In this document: in pieces, positions 31,329-39,626 of the stretch
Layout: each line of letters opens with the position of its first letter
Numbering within the stretch: position 1 is the first letter of the stretch
Source: Minisyncoccota bacterium
Lineage (GTDB): Bacteria > Patescibacteriota > Minisyncoccia > JAHIHE01 > JAGLIN01
Direction: 5' to 3'
NCBI GenBank assembly: GCA_023143145.1
Contig: JAGLID010000045.1
Coordinates: 1-39,626, forward strand
Length of the DNA: 39,626 nucleotides
The notes under the pieces: model-generated
Told to the model about the DNA's origin: nothing
Seen by the model: only the letters and a program-made list of their open reading frames with translations
The model's database searches: none
Translations under genes and position numbers: made by a program

Positions 31329-32309
31329 TTATTCTAATAATTTTCCCGCGCGTCTTCGTGCTTCGTTCAGTTCATTGTTTGAAAATTCTGCTGATTTTGC
31401 AGATGCTTCTGCATAATCATAAGGGCTGCATTCGAATGAACCTTTCAGATATGCACCGGAAATTCCTCGAGAAGAATTAACAACTCCAAAGCCATCGTTA
31501 TTAATTCCAGTGATGGCTGCATCTGCTCCGCCTCCTTGTCCAGCGCCATATCCCGGTATCAGAAACAAACAATTTTCGCCCATGATTTGACGCATAATAA
31601 CGGCATCTTCAGGATATGTTGCTCCCATCACAACGCCAACATTACTATAACCAAGTTCTCCTTCTGCTCCCTTTCCCCAATCAAGAGCAAGTTTGGCAAG
31701 ACCTTGCCATACTTTAGTGTCATCACGGAGTGTCATCTGCTCAATTTCAGAATTTGGCTTAAAGGATGTCTTATCGACAATAAATATTCCTTTGCCGCAT
31801 TCTTTTATGACTTTCACAAATTCATCTATGCAAGATGATCCGATATAGCCATGAACTGTCATTGCATCTAAATTGAAAGATGGAACTTTTACAACCTTTT
31901 TTTCGTTTCCATCCCATTTTTCCACCACTCCAAGATGTCCGCTTGCGTATGCCTCAGCTGTTGCTCCTCCATCACCGCGCTTAGCGTCTTCAATGACGAT
32001 AAAACCAACTTCTTCGCATATTCTTTTAGTTTCTTCAAATGCCCAAACACCCCAAGCACCATACTTTTCATAAAAAGCCATCTGTAGTTTCGCAAAAGTT
32101 GCAAATGGGACTGTAGACCTTGCTATTGCGGTATTAAAAATAACAAAAGCTCTGGCAATTGGTTCAAATCCCGTTTTATCTTTTGCCTGTTTCCAGCCTT
32201 CTTGAAGTACATGTTCTGGTATATGCTTTAATTGAGGATCAAATCCTACGCATAGGACACTATTTTTTTTAATTATGCCCTTTATTGCTTTATCTGAAAA
32301 AAATTCCAT
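31329..32309 (-). CDS. pyrF: Orotidine 5'-phosphate decarboxylase, type 2
   Basis: Makes UMP from OMP, the last step of de novo pyrimidine synthesis. The 326-residue protein belongs to the longer type 2 group: 'VLCVGFDPQLKHIPEHVL' at the N-terminus, the catalytic 'DAKRGDGGATAEAYA' (Lys about 110), 'FNLDAMTVHGYIG', 'LFLIPGYGAGQGG' and the phosphate-binding 'VNSSRGISGAY'. The ATG is preceded by AAGGTGAG. It follows the 42-residue Cys-rich ORF by 53 bp. A small CTGAGA/TCTCAG hairpin lies just after the stop. pyrD is close by but on the other strand. Confidence 0.95.
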   Translation of the reverse strand: MEFFSDKAIKGIIKKNSVLCVGFDPQLKHIPEHVLQEGWKQAKDKTGFEPIARAFVIFNTAIARSTVPFATFAKLQMAFYEKYGAWGVWAFEETKRICEEVGFIVIEDAKRGDGGATAEAYASGHLGVVEKWDGNEKKVVKVPSFNLDAMTVHGYIGSSCIDEFVKVIKECGKGIFIVDKTSFKPNSEIEQMTLRDDTKVWQGLAKLALDWGKGAEGELGYSNVGVVMGATYPEDAVIMRQIMGENCLFLIPGYGAGQGGGADAAITGINNDGFGVVNSSRGISGAYLKGSFECSPYDYAEASAKSAEFSNNELNEARRRAGKLLE

Positions 32310-32362
32310 AGTTTCTCACCTTCCATTCATTCTATTCCAAGAGAATCCGTCTCTTATCGTTA

Positions 32363-32491
32363 CTAATCCTTTTTACCACAAGAACACTGACCATTTCTAG
32401 CACAATCAACACAATGTACTTCTTTCCCAAAAAGAACATTTAATTGATTAAAGCCAGAAACTTCCTCTTCAAATCCTTCTGAATCACACAT
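32363..32491 (-). CDS. Predicted 42-residue Cys-rich small protein upstream of pyrF
   Basis: This ORF is too short for the ORF track. The minus strand has GGGAGGTG 7 nt before an ATG, an excellent ribosome-binding site. It encodes MCDSEGFEEEVSGFNQLNVL followed by FGKEVHCVDCARNGQCSCGK and KD. The C-terminal 'CVDCARNGQCSC' has four Cys in C-x2-C-x5-C-x-C spacing, suitable for one metal ion. The rest is acidic. No family recognised. It is probably co-transcribed with pyrF. Confidence 0.6.
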   Translation of the reverse strand: MCDSEGFEEEVSGFNQLNVLFGKEVHCVDCARNGQCSCGKKD

Positions 32492-32575
32492 ATATTTTCA
32501 CCTCCCTTTTATTTTATTTTCAATGATCAAACCTCTCTTTGTAAGATTTTAACTCTCCAAATTGTTCAATCCTAA

Positions 32576-32623
32576 ACAAAAAATAACAGTAAACGTTGGT
32601 TATGTCAACAATTTACTGTTATT
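32576..32623 (-). terminator. Terminator between clpP and the pyrF unit
   Basis: AATAACAGTAAA pairs with TTTACTGTTATT (12 bp), with an inner GTTG/CAAC stem, and on the minus strand runs into TTTTTTG. It ends the clpP transcript about 80 bp after the stop codon. Confidence 0.75.
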
Positions 32624-32643
32624 GTATATCTTGAAAATAAATT

Positions 32644-32689
32644 AAGTTTCCAACGCATATACTAAGTATCCTCGTAAGCATCGAAACTT
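32644..32689 (-). promoter_or_regulatory. Bulged hairpin between the clpP stop and its terminator
   Basis: On the minus strand AAGTTTCGATGC pairs with GCGTTGGAAACTT (one bulged G, two G-U pairs), enclosing GATAC-TTA-GTAT as a second small stem. It sits directly before the terminator at 32576-32623, so the pair resembles an aptamer plus terminator. It could equally be a 3'-UTR structure of clpP. Confidence 0.4.
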
Positions 32690-32705
32690 GGATATTATAT
32701 CATTT

Positions 32706-33281
32706 TTATTTCACAATCTTATCAACAATTCCATACTTCTTAGCTTCTTCGGCATTCATATAGTAATCACGATCAGAATCTTTTTCAATTTTATCAAGCG
32801 ACTGTCCAGTATTCTTTACTAAAATTTTATTCAGCTTTCCCTTAATTTTCAAAATATGACGAGCCGAAATTTCAATATCGCTTGCTTGACCCTCTGCGCC
32901 TCCCATTACTTGATGAATCATTATTTCAGAATTTGGAAGTGTCAATCTTTTCCCTTTAGCTCCCGATGAAAGAAGTAAAGATGCAGCCGAGGCAGCCATT
33001 CCAATGCAAACCGTCGAGACATCACATTTTACATAATTCATTGTGTCATAAATCGCCAAGGCCGAAGTCACAATTCCACCTGTAGAATTTATATAAAGCA
33101 TCACATCGGCTTTTTCATCTTGTTTCTCCAAAAATAAAAGTTGAGCAATGATATTATTTGCTACACTATCATTGATTGGACCACCAAGAAAAACAATCCG
33201 ATCTTTAAGAAGTCGTGAATAAATATCATAAGCTCTCTCACCGTCTGAAGATTTTTCGATTACCGTTGGTATTAGATTCAT
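32706..33281 (-). CDS. clpP: ATP-dependent Clp protease proteolytic subunit
   Basis: ClpP forms the two-heptamer barrel that degrades proteins fed by Clp ATPases. The 191-residue protein has '[20 protein letters not shown]', catalytic Ser98 in '[14 protein letters not shown]', His123 in 'MIHQVMGG' and the Asp in '[15 protein letters not shown]' (about 172). The N-terminal '[21 protein letters not shown]' is the normal start and carries little propeptide. It stands alone in the same direction as trigger factor, as in many bacteria, with a membrane-protein gene between them. Confidence 0.97.
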   Translation of the reverse strand: MNLIPTVIEKSSDGERAYDIYSRLLKDRIVFLGGPINDSVANNIIAQLLFLEKQDEKADVMLYINSTGGIVTSALAIYDTMNYVKCDVSTVCIGMAASAASLLLSSGAKGKRLTLPNSEIMIHQVMGGAEGQASDIEISARHILKIKGKLNKILVKNTGQSLDKIEKDSDRDYYMNAEEAKKYGIVDKIVK

Positions 33282-33326
33282 ATATTTTATATTAATACTT
33301 AAAATTTAATAACGATAATTTAGATT

Positions 33327-33872
33327 CTACCGTTTCTTACTCTTGCCACTTAAATCCAACATCTCTTTGGTGTTTTTCATTATATTCTTAAACGGTAATC
33401 TTTCTGATAATATTTTCACAAAATTGAACATTATATCAGAATTACAACGCAACCTGAATTTGTGCTTTTTTTTATTTTCAATAAAGATGATATCACCAAA
33501 CATCTGAGCGGTCATATAAGTAATAAGATTTTTAGGTTTTACGTAAAAGCATTCCATTTCAGACCAAGCGACTGTCTTTGTTGTATTGAAAATAAGATTA
33601 TTAATCGTGAATCCATTATTTGTTATTCTGTATCTTTCAACTATTTCATTAATATCTATGTTATATCGACATCTTTTCTGGATATTTATATAGTATTTAG
33701 CCACTAAATATAAAACCACCAATAATAATATTACTACTATCCAAAAATTAATAAAACTTCCCAAGGAAATAAGGACTAACAAAGACAGGAAAAGCAAAGC
33801 ATGAAAATCTCTCTTGATATTAATACATGATTTATGCATATTCCATTCCAATAATATATTTTCACCTTGCAT
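33327..33872 (-). CDS. Membrane protein with a PH-like cytoplasmic domain, function unknown
   Basis: A 181-residue protein with two closely spaced membrane helices (about residues 26-60) and a C-terminal domain of alternating strands ('YNIDINEIVERYRITNNGF', 'KTVAWSEMECFYVKPKN', 'DIIFIENKKKHKFRLRC') ending in a helix. This order resembles bacterial PH-like (YcxB/bPH) membrane proteins, but I would not name it. It sits between tig and clpP, 23 bp after tig, and is probably co-transcribed. Confidence 0.65.
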   Translation of the reverse strand: MQGENILLEWNMHKSCINIKRDFHALLFLSLLVLISLGSFINFWIVVILLLVVLYLVAKYYINIQKRCRYNIDINEIVERYRITNNGFTINNLIFNTTKTVAWSEMECFYVKPKNLITYMTAQMFGDIIFIENKKKHKFRLRCNSDIMFNFVKILSERLPFKNIMKNTKEMLDLSGKSKKR

Positions 33873-33895
33873 AATATATTTTATTGAATTAAGAT

Positions 33896-35182
33896 TTATT
33901 TTCCGTTCTTTTCAGCGATATTTTCCAAAACTTCAAAAACTTTTTCATTCATCATAATTCCTGCAATGTAATTTTTATACTTTTCTGTATCCATATTTTT
34001 TGTCATTTCTTCCGCATTCGGATAATGTCTTAAAGTTTCATTTACTCTTTCTCGAATCTCGTCTTCCTCAATTTTGATTTCCTCTTTATTAGAAATTTCT
34101 CGCATCACAAGCCCAGTCTTCACTCTTTTCTCAGCCATTTCCCTCCATTCAACTTTTAATTTTTCAACACTCGTATTTACACTAATAAGATAGTCTGCAA
34201 ATTCAATACCAGAATATGTAACATTATTTTCAAATTCCTTGAGCATATTGTCCAACTCAGAATCAATCAAAACATCTGGCAAGTCAATTGTTGATTTCTC
34301 ACTTACTTGGTCAATAAGTTTATTTTTAAGTTCTTCCTTGGCTTTATTTTCATTCTCTGTCATCATTCCATCTTTGATACTTTTCTTAAGACTATCTAAG
34401 TCTTCAAATTTTCCAAGACTTTTAGCAAATTCATCATTCACTTCGTCCAACTCAACCTTTTGAATTATTTTCATCTCAACTTTGAAATCAGCATTTTTTC
34501 CTGCTAACTCTTTTTTATATTCTTCTGGAAAAATTACACTAAATTCTTTGATATCATCCTTACTCATTCCAACGAGATTTTCCTCAAACCCCGGAATGAA
34601 TTTTCCTTCTCCAATAACCAAAGGATGATTTTTACTTTCCCCTCCTTCAATTTTCACACTGCCAACTCTTGTCTCAAAATCAATTTCAACTCGATCTCCC
34701 TTTTCGGCTTTTGTATCTTTTGTGATATATTTTGCTCTTTTCTTTTGAATCATCTCTAATTCTTTTTCAACTCGGCCAGCTTCAATTTCTTTGATTTCAA
34801 TTTTTCCAGAAACTTTTGTATAATCCCCCAACTTCACTTCTGGAAGCACAGAAATTATAATTTTATACTCCAAAGAATTTCCAATCGCTGTTTTTGTGAT
34901 TTCAGCTTTTGGATGACCAATTGGATTCAATTTATTTTTTTCGATAACTTCTAAATATGATTTCTCAATTGCGTCATGTGTTGCTTCTTCAAAAATAGCT
35001 AAATCTCCAATTTGTTTTTTTGCGACATCTTTAGGAACTTTTCCCGCACGAAATCCATCAGCTTTAACATTTTTTGACATTTTATCCAAAGCCTTCTTCA
35101 TATATTTTTCCATTTCTTCAACGGAAATCTCAACACTAATTTCTTTTTGTGATTTTTCTAAATCTTTAATCTCACTTTTCAT
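33896..35182 (-). CDS. tig: Trigger factor
   Basis: Ribosome-bound chaperone with prolyl isomerase activity that receives nascent chains. The 428-residue protein has the N-terminal ribosome-binding domain with 'GFRAGKVPKDVAKKQ' (the GFRxGKxP signature), a central FKBP-type domain (about residues 150-240, 'GDRVEIDFETRV..VIGEGKFIPGFEENLVGM'), and a long helical C-terminal chaperone domain. Normal length. It lies upstream of clpP, a common arrangement. Confidence 0.96.
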   Translation of the reverse strand: MKSEIKDLEKSQKEISVEISVEEMEKYMKKALDKMSKNVKADGFRAGKVPKDVAKKQIGDLAIFEEATHDAIEKSYLEVIEKNKLNPIGHPKAEITKTAIGNSLEYKIIISVLPEVKLGDYTKVSGKIEIKEIEAGRVEKELEMIQKKRAKYITKDTKAEKGDRVEIDFETRVGSVKIEGGESKNHPLVIGEGKFIPGFEENLVGMSKDDIKEFSVIFPEEYKKELAGKNADFKVEMKIIQKVELDEVNDEFAKSLGKFEDLDSLKKSIKDGMMTENENKAKEELKNKLIDQVSEKSTIDLPDVLIDSELDNMLKEFENNVTYSGIEFADYLISVNTSVEKLKVEWREMAEKRVKTGLVMREISNKEEIKIEEDEIRERVNETLRHYPNAEEMTKNMDTEKYKNYIAGIMMNEKVFEVLENIAEKNGK

Positions 35183-35234
35183 TAATTTTTATTGTTAATG
35201 TATTATTTATTAAATTTCCTCGTTTTCGTTTTTG

Positions 35235-36167
35235 TTATTCTCCTAATTTATTCATCAATGGTGGAACCAATTGTTTTTTTCTAGAAACTACTCCCTTTAG
35301 AGACATTAGACTTTCTCTTATATTGCCTGAAAATACTTTTTCAGCCAATTTCTCTTCTTTGTTTTCAATTACATATAAATCAGAATTATTCTTCACAATA
35401 TCAACTACTGCAAAAAACATATAATCCATTTTTGCCTGACCTTTTTTCTCTATAAGAGATTGAATAATTTTGTCCTTTTGAACATTCACTGTTCCGGGAT
35501 TTGTTGTTTCCCAGACTCCGATTCCAACTTTATATCTACCCATATCAAACTCCTTGTAATCTTTGCTAATTATATCATCCACAGAAATTCCTTTCAAGCT
35601 TGATTTTGCAGCAAATATTTCGCTGACAAATTTTTTCATATCTAGCTTTGCAATCTTATTCAACTCTGAAAATATTTTCTTGTCATCAATAGTGCTTGTT
35701 GGAGAATTAAAGTTAATAGTGTCTGAAATAATACAAGTAATCATCAACTCAGCCGAAGCTTTATCAATCTTGATATTTTTTTCCTTCAAAATTTTATATA
35801 TCACGGATGCTGTACATCCAATTGCTTCAATGCGTGTAAAAATCGGCTTTGATGATTTCAATCCACCCAGATTATGATGGTCGATAATTGCCATCAAATT
35901 ATCCTCCGTTAATCCATCAATAATTTGAGATGGCTCAGTTGTGTCGACAAGAACAACAACTTCATTTATAATTGCTTTTAAAATTCGAGGTTTTTTTATC
36001 TTTAACTTCTCTAGAATATATTTTGTTTCATTATTTATCTCACCCGCCACGACTGGTTCAATTTCAAAACCAAATATTCTTTTTCCAAACCGCGAAACCA
36101 AAAAAGCAGATAAAGCAGAATCTGTATCAGGATTTTTATGACCAATAGAAATAATTTTGTTTTTCAT
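35235..36167 (-). CDS. ppaC: Manganese-dependent inorganic pyrophosphatase (DHH family)
   Basis: Hydrolyses pyrophosphate to drive biosynthesis. The 310-residue protein has the family II hallmarks: 'GHKNPDTDSALSA' (metal ligands His10, Asp14, Asp16), 'VLVDTTEPSQ', the DHH motif 'IIDHHNLGG', and the C-terminal substrate-binding 'SRKKQLVPPL'. It has no CBS or DRTGG regulatory insertion, so it is the plain form. It lies between nusA and tig. Confidence 0.96.
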   Translation of the reverse strand: MKNKIISIGHKNPDTDSALSAFLVSRFGKRIFGFEIEPVVAGEINNETKYILEKLKIKKPRILKAIINEVVVLVDTTEPSQIIDGLTEDNLMAIIDHHNLGGLKSSKPIFTRIEAIGCTASVIYKILKEKNIKIDKASAELMITCIISDTINFNSPTSTIDDKKIFSELNKIAKLDMKKFVSEIFAAKSSLKGISVDDIISKDYKEFDMGRYKVGIGVWETTNPGTVNVQKDKIIQSLIEKKGQAKMDYMFFAVVDIVKNNSDLYVIENKEEKLAEKVFSGNIRESLMSLKGVVSRKKQLVPPLMNKLGE

Positions 36168-36213
36168 TTAGTTAAAATTAAATTTTATTTTATAACAAGA
36201 ACACTATAGGAAG

Positions 36214-37518
36214 TTATTTCTTATCTGCCTTTTTATCAATCTTTTTCTTTTTCTTTTTTACTTTAGTTTCTTTTTCAACACCTTCTTCTTTTTCTGATTT
36301 TTCAGTGTCAGTTTCCTTGGAAGTTTCTTCTTTCTTTTCAACCTTTTCTTCGATTTCTTTTTCGTCTTTATCATCTTCTTTTGTGATTTCCTCTACTGCT
36401 ATTTTTTTCTTGTCTTCTAAAATATCAATTTTCCAACCAGTTAATTTTGCGGCTAGACGAACATTTTGTCCTTGCTTTCCAATCGCAAGAGAAAGCTGGT
36501 CTTCTTCAACATAAGCGACAGCATGCATTTTCGCTTCATCAATATCAAGATGCACAACCTTTGCAGGAGACAAAGCATTCTGAATAAATTTACTTGAATT
36601 ATCACTCCACTCTGTAATATCAATTTTTTCACCGCCAAGCTCATTGATAATTGTTTGAATTCTTGAACCTCTCTGACCAACACAAGAACCGACTGGATCT
36701 ATACCATCTTCATTAGAAAATACTGCAACCTTTGTTCTTGAACCAGCTTCACGAGCAATGGACTTTATTTCCACTGTTTTTGAAAATATTTCTGGAACTT
36801 CAAGCTCAAAAAGTTTTTTGATAATTTCCGAATTCGTTCTTGAGAGAACAAGATTTGCTTCTTTTGCTTCTCTATCAATTCTGACAATAAATACTTTTAG
36901 TCTTTGTCCAATATTATATCTCTCTCCAGCAATTTGTTCCACTGGATAAATAATACCCACGGCTTTTCCAATATCTACGAAAACATTTCTTCCTTCAATT
37001 CTCTGAACAACACCGTTAGCAACCTCCCCTTCCTTGTCTTTAAACTCATCAAAAATTGATTCCTTTTCTGCTTCTCTTATTTTTTGAATCATCACTTGTT
37101 TAGCAGTCTGAGCTGCAATTCTTCCAAAATCATCTTTAGGTGGTAATGGAATTTCAATTTCATCATCAATCTCAGGATTTTTCTTATATTCTTTTGCCTC
37201 TTCAATTGTTATATTCTTATCAACACTAAATTTCCTTTTAATAATTCTTTCTCCATTCTCATCTAACTCATCTTCTGTAATCCCATCTTCATTCTCATCA
37301 CTCTCTTCATCTTCATCTGCAACAACTTTGATTTGAAAAACCTCCATGCTCCCAGATATTTCATCAAAATTAACCTTAATTGTTTGACCTTTTTTCCCAT
37401 ACTCTTTTTTATAAGCAGCCGCCAAAGAAGCTTCTACAATCTCAATTGCTTTTTCATTTGAAATCGCCTTTTCTTCACATATCTGCTCAATCGCCGATAC
37501 AAATTGTTTATGTTCCAT
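36214..37518 (-). CDS. nusA: Transcription termination/antitermination factor NusA
   Basis: NusA binds RNA polymerase and RNA to control pausing and termination. The 434-residue protein shows the N-terminal domain ('AIEIVEASLAAAYKKEYG'), an S1 domain ('GEVANGVVQRIEGRNVFVDIG') and two KH domains ('VGSCVGQRGSRIQTIINELGGEKIDI' and 'LSLAIGKQGQNVRLAAKLTGWKIDI'). Two oddities: an acidic insertion 'DEDEESDENEDGITEDELDE' in the N-terminal domain, and a long Lys/Glu low-complexity tail instead of the acidic repeats of E. coli NusA. No rimP or infB flanks it. Confidence 0.96.
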   Translation of the reverse strand: MEHKQFVSAIEQICEEKAISNEKAIEIVEASLAAAYKKEYGKKGQTIKVNFDEISGSMEVFQIKVVADEDEESDENEDGITEDELDENGERIIKRKFSVDKNITIEEAKEYKKNPEIDDEIEIPLPPKDDFGRIAAQTAKQVMIQKIREAEKESIFDEFKDKEGEVANGVVQRIEGRNVFVDIGKAVGIIYPVEQIAGERYNIGQRLKVFIVRIDREAKEANLVLSRTNSEIIKKLFELEVPEIFSKTVEIKSIAREAGSRTKVAVFSNEDGIDPVGSCVGQRGSRIQTIINELGGEKIDITEWSDNSSKFIQNALSPAKVVHLDIDEAKMHAVAYVEEDQLSLAIGKQGQNVRLAAKLTGWKIDILEDKKKIAVEEITKEDDKDEKEIEEKVEKKEETSKETDTEKSEKEEGVEKETKVKKKKKKIDKKADKK

Positions 37519-37569
37519 TGTTTTAATTTATTTACTTAAATTATTAAGAGAGTTGCTTGCCTATCTTTT

Positions 37570-37598
37570 AAAAAAACCTGTCCATTTCTGTGGCAGGT
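37570..37598 (-). terminator. Terminator of the ABC-F gene, upstream of nusA
   Basis: On the minus strand ACCTG-CCA pairs with TGG-A-CAGGT (one bulge) around CAGAAA, followed by TTTTTTT. It lies about 115 bp after the ABC-F stop and about 50 bp before the nusA ATG. Confidence 0.75.
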
Positions 37599-37713
37599 AA
37601 TCAATCGCATCCTCAATATAAATATAGTATAGCAGAAAATATATTCCTGTCAACAACGAAAACAAAACACTCCTAGAACGTTTTTTTTATAACTATAAAT
37701 ATTCAATCAATTT

Positions 37714-39168
37714 TTACAACCCGCCTAAATCCAAAACCTCATCAATTCTAATTTGTTCGATAAATTCTTCCATGTGGCTCACAATAATCATTGTTCCTTC
37801 ATACTTACTCAACGCCTTAGCAATAACTGGAATGTGACGGAAATTAATGTGATTTGTTGGTTCATCAAGAATTAGAAGCCCTGGTTGCATCATTACCAAA
37901 CGAGCAAAACTCAGAAGTCCCTTTTGCCCTTCAGATAAGGCTGAAACTTTATGAGCCATAAGTTCACCAGTTATTAAAAATCCAGCTGCAATAGATCTCA
38001 TCTTCTGAATATCATTTTCTCCAATCATTGCATCAGAGAGAGAATCCATTACGGTTTGATCATAGTCCAAAGTAGAAAAATCTTGACTATAATAACCCAC
38101 ACGAACGCCTTCCAAAATTTTATGATCTAGTGAATTGCCAGAAATCAAGCTTTTCAAAAAAGTACTTTTGCCAACACCATTTGGACCGCTAACTAAAACA
38201 TGAGTATCTTTTCTAAGAGTCAACTCTCTCTCTTTGGTCACTTCCTCACCATTTATCAAAGCTTTCACAGAGCTAATCTCAACAATCTTACCAACAATCT
38301 CTTGAGTCGGAATTGTGAAATCTCTAATTGTCTTGTCTTCTTTTCTAACATCAACTTTACTTTCTTCATCTTCTTCCAATTCTTCTTTCATCTTCTTAGC
38401 GAGTTTTCTCATTTTTCCTCCTTTATGGGCAAAGAAATTTACTTTTTCTTTTCGATCTTGAATATTTCTTTCCAATTGTGCATTTTTCTTTTTTTCTCTT
38501 TCAATCCGATTTTCAATTTCTGTCATTACAGAATAATAATCACCCACGTACTGCTCTGTCTTGTGCGTGAAAACATCAAGATAGATAACTCCATCTGTAA
38601 AACAATTTAAAAAATCAGCATCGTGTGAAATCACAATCACAGTTTTTTCATACATCATTAAAAAATTAATCAGATGCGCAATTCCATCTTCATCAAGATT
38701 ATTTGTTGGCTCATCTAGTAAAAGAATGTCTGGTTTTTGAATCAAGGCAAAGGCCAAAAGTAATCGTGCTTGTTGACCACCAGAAAGATCTTCTACCTTT
38801 TTTTCAATTGGCACATTTAAATTTACTGCATCAAGAACTTTTTTTATTTCACCGGGAGCATTATGCGGAACTTCATCATAAGATTTTTCAAAGTATTTTT
38901 GAACTGAAAATTTTAAATCACTTTTTTCAATTACCTGTTTGGCAATTCCGATTGTGACGCCACCAGTAATTGAAATTTGACCTTTGATTGGTTTCAGCTT
39001 TCCTGTAATCAATTCAAACATGGTACTTTTCCCCGCACCATTTTGTCCCATTAAGGTAATTTTTGACCCGTCACGCACTGAAAAACTAGCCTCCTGATAG
39101 ATAGGTTTCTTGTGTAAATATTCAAACGAGACTTCATCAAATCTCAAAATAACATCACCTTTTGACAT
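37714..39168 (-). CDS. ABC-F family ATPase (ribosome-associated)
   Basis: ABC-F proteins are soluble twin-ATPase factors acting on ribosomes; some give antibiotic protection, others assist translation. Two ABC domains are joined by a charged linker (about residues 220-310). Domain 1 has 'GQNGAGKST', 'LSGGQQARL' and 'LLLDEPTNNLD'. Domain 2 has 'GPNGVGKST', an atypical signature 'LSEGQKGLL' and 'LLILDEPTNHIN', where Asn replaces the usual Asp. I start at the internal ATG (39168, MSKGDVILRFDEVSFEY). No membrane segment. Subfamily not assigned. Confidence 0.93.
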   Translation of the reverse strand: MSKGDVILRFDEVSFEYLHKKPIYQEASFSVRDGSKITLMGQNGAGKSTMFELITGKLKPIKGQISITGGVTIGIAKQVIEKSDLKFSVQKYFEKSYDEVPHNAPGEIKKVLDAVNLNVPIEKKVEDLSGGQQARLLLAFALIQKPDILLLDEPTNNLDEDGIAHLINFLMMYEKTVIVISHDADFLNCFTDGVIYLDVFTHKTEQYVGDYYSVMTEIENRIEREKKKNAQLERNIQDRKEKVNFFAHKGGKMRKLAKKMKEELEEDEESKVDVRKEDKTIRDFTIPTQEIVGKIVEISSVKALINGEEVTKERELTLRKDTHVLVSGPNGVGKSTFLKSLISGNSLDHKILEGVRVGYYSQDFSTLDYDQTVMDSLSDAMIGENDIQKMRSIAAGFLITGELMAHKVSALSEGQKGLLSFARLVMMQPGLLILDEPTNHINFRHIPVIAKALSKYEGTMIIVSHMEEFIEQIRIDEVLDLGGL

Positions 39169-39253
39169 AATTATTATATTTATCAATTACCAAAACATAT
39201 TACCAAAAATTTAGTAAAAAGTAAAGCCTTCAAACAATAATACCTCTGATAAT

Positions 39254-39286
39254 AAAAGAATCTTATTACTTTAATAAGATTCTTTT
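39254..39286 (-). terminator. Terminator of the FKBP gene
   Basis: AAAAGAATCTTATT pairs perfectly with AATAAGATTCTTTT (14 bp) around a 5-nt loop, directly after the FKBP stop. On the minus strand it ends TTTTATTAT. It is symmetrical and may work in both directions. Confidence 0.7.
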
Positions 39287-39298
39287 ATGAAATATTTT

Positions 39299-39625
39299 TT
39301 ATTGAATTCCGATTAATTCAATATCAAACATTATAGTAGCATTTGGTGGAATTGCACCAGGAGCCCCAGCTGCTCCATATCCCAACTCAGCTGGAATTGT
39401 GAGCTTTCTTTTTTCTCCAACTTTCATATCTAATGTTCCCTGTTCCCAACCTTGAATAACTTGTCCCGCTCCAATTGTAAATGAAAACGGATCATTTCGA
39501 TCGACGCTTGAATCAAACTTCGAACCATCTTCCAATGTTCCTGTATAGTGAACTGAAATTGTATCGCCTTTTTTTGTCACGACATCTCCAATGCCCTCTT
39601 GTAAAACTTCAATTTTTAATTCCAT
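39299..39625 (-). CDS. FKBP-type peptidyl-prolyl isomerase
   Basis: A single-domain 108-residue FKBP that speeds cis-trans proline isomerisation. It shows '[21 protein letters not shown]', '[15 protein letters not shown]', '[18 protein letters not shown]' and '[16 protein letters not shown]', covering the full active-site set (Tyr, Phe, Asp, Trp, Tyr, Phe). No signal peptide, so cytoplasmic as read. The ATG lies one base from the window edge, so an upstream extension such as a signal or anchor cannot be excluded. Confidence 0.93.
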   Translation of the reverse strand: MELKIEVLQEGIGDVVTKKGDTISVHYTGTLEDGSKFDSSVDRNDPFSFTIGAGQVIQGWEQGTLDMKVGEKRKLTIPAELGYGAAGAPGAIPPNATIMFDIELIGIQ

Positions 39626-39626
39626 T

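Noticed and set aside
1-39626. CRISPR array, rRNA genes or recoded UGA
   Set aside because: No spaced direct repeats or rRNA signatures were seen, and ORFs such as dnaJ and the 30-aa ORF's neighbours end normally at UGA or UAA with Trp encoded by UGG.

Overview
The window is AT-rich and gene-dense. Almost every gene lies on the minus strand. It reads with the standard code (TGG for Trp; TAA, TAG and TGA all as stops). Housekeeping genes are scattered rather than grouped in classical operons, and there are several short cell-surface proteins of a style common in Candidate Phyla Radiation (Patescibacteria) genomes, such as a membrane-anchored protein with a D-x-D-G-D calcium-type tail and a secreted protein with a repeated C-terminal unit. 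My best guess is a Parcubacteria-like member of that group. This is inference; no rRNA is present to settle it.

Layout. 1-5.5 kb: end of a secE-nusG unit, a CorA-type channel, two glycoside hydrolases (one membrane-anchored, one GH1) and a drug/metabolite transporter. 5.7-10.3 kb: xseB, gatB, a CYTH-domain protein, a 30-residue ORF with its own promoter, and aspS of the apparently non-discriminating type. 10.3-13.2 kb: argS followed by a small cassette encoding a secreted nine-haem-motif cytochrome, then a decayed second copy of the argS 3' end and two long hairpins. 13.2-15.1 kb: two small membrane proteins and an MFS permease. 15.1-23.3 kb: an island bounded on one side by an intact tRNA-Lys(UUU) and on the other by a degenerate copy of that tRNA's 3' end plus terminator. 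It holds a six- to seven-gene operon (DGD-motif protein, His-rich protein, Cys/His-bearing membrane protein, Met/Gly-rich protein, HlyD-type adaptor, ABC ATPase, MacB/FtsX permease) and two unknown genes. 23.4-29.2 kb: slipin, surface protein, dnaJ, uvrB. 29.3-32.5 kb: pyrD and pyrF with small accessory genes. 32.7-39.6 kb: clpP, a PH-like membrane protein, trigger factor, Mn-type pyrophosphatase, nusA, an ABC-F ATPase and an FKBP isomerase.

How the genes fit together. GatB plus an AspRS carrying the His of non-discriminating enzymes fits tRNA-dependent Asn/Gln synthesis. DnaJ, trigger factor, ClpP and FKBP cover protein quality control. PyrD and PyrF cover the last redox and decarboxylation steps to UMP. 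The most notable content is two separate insertions, each at the 3' end of a conserved gene (argS and tRNA-Lys), each marked by a duplicated, diverged 3' end, and each carrying apparently redox- or metal-related exported proteins. No integrase or transposase gene is visible in either.
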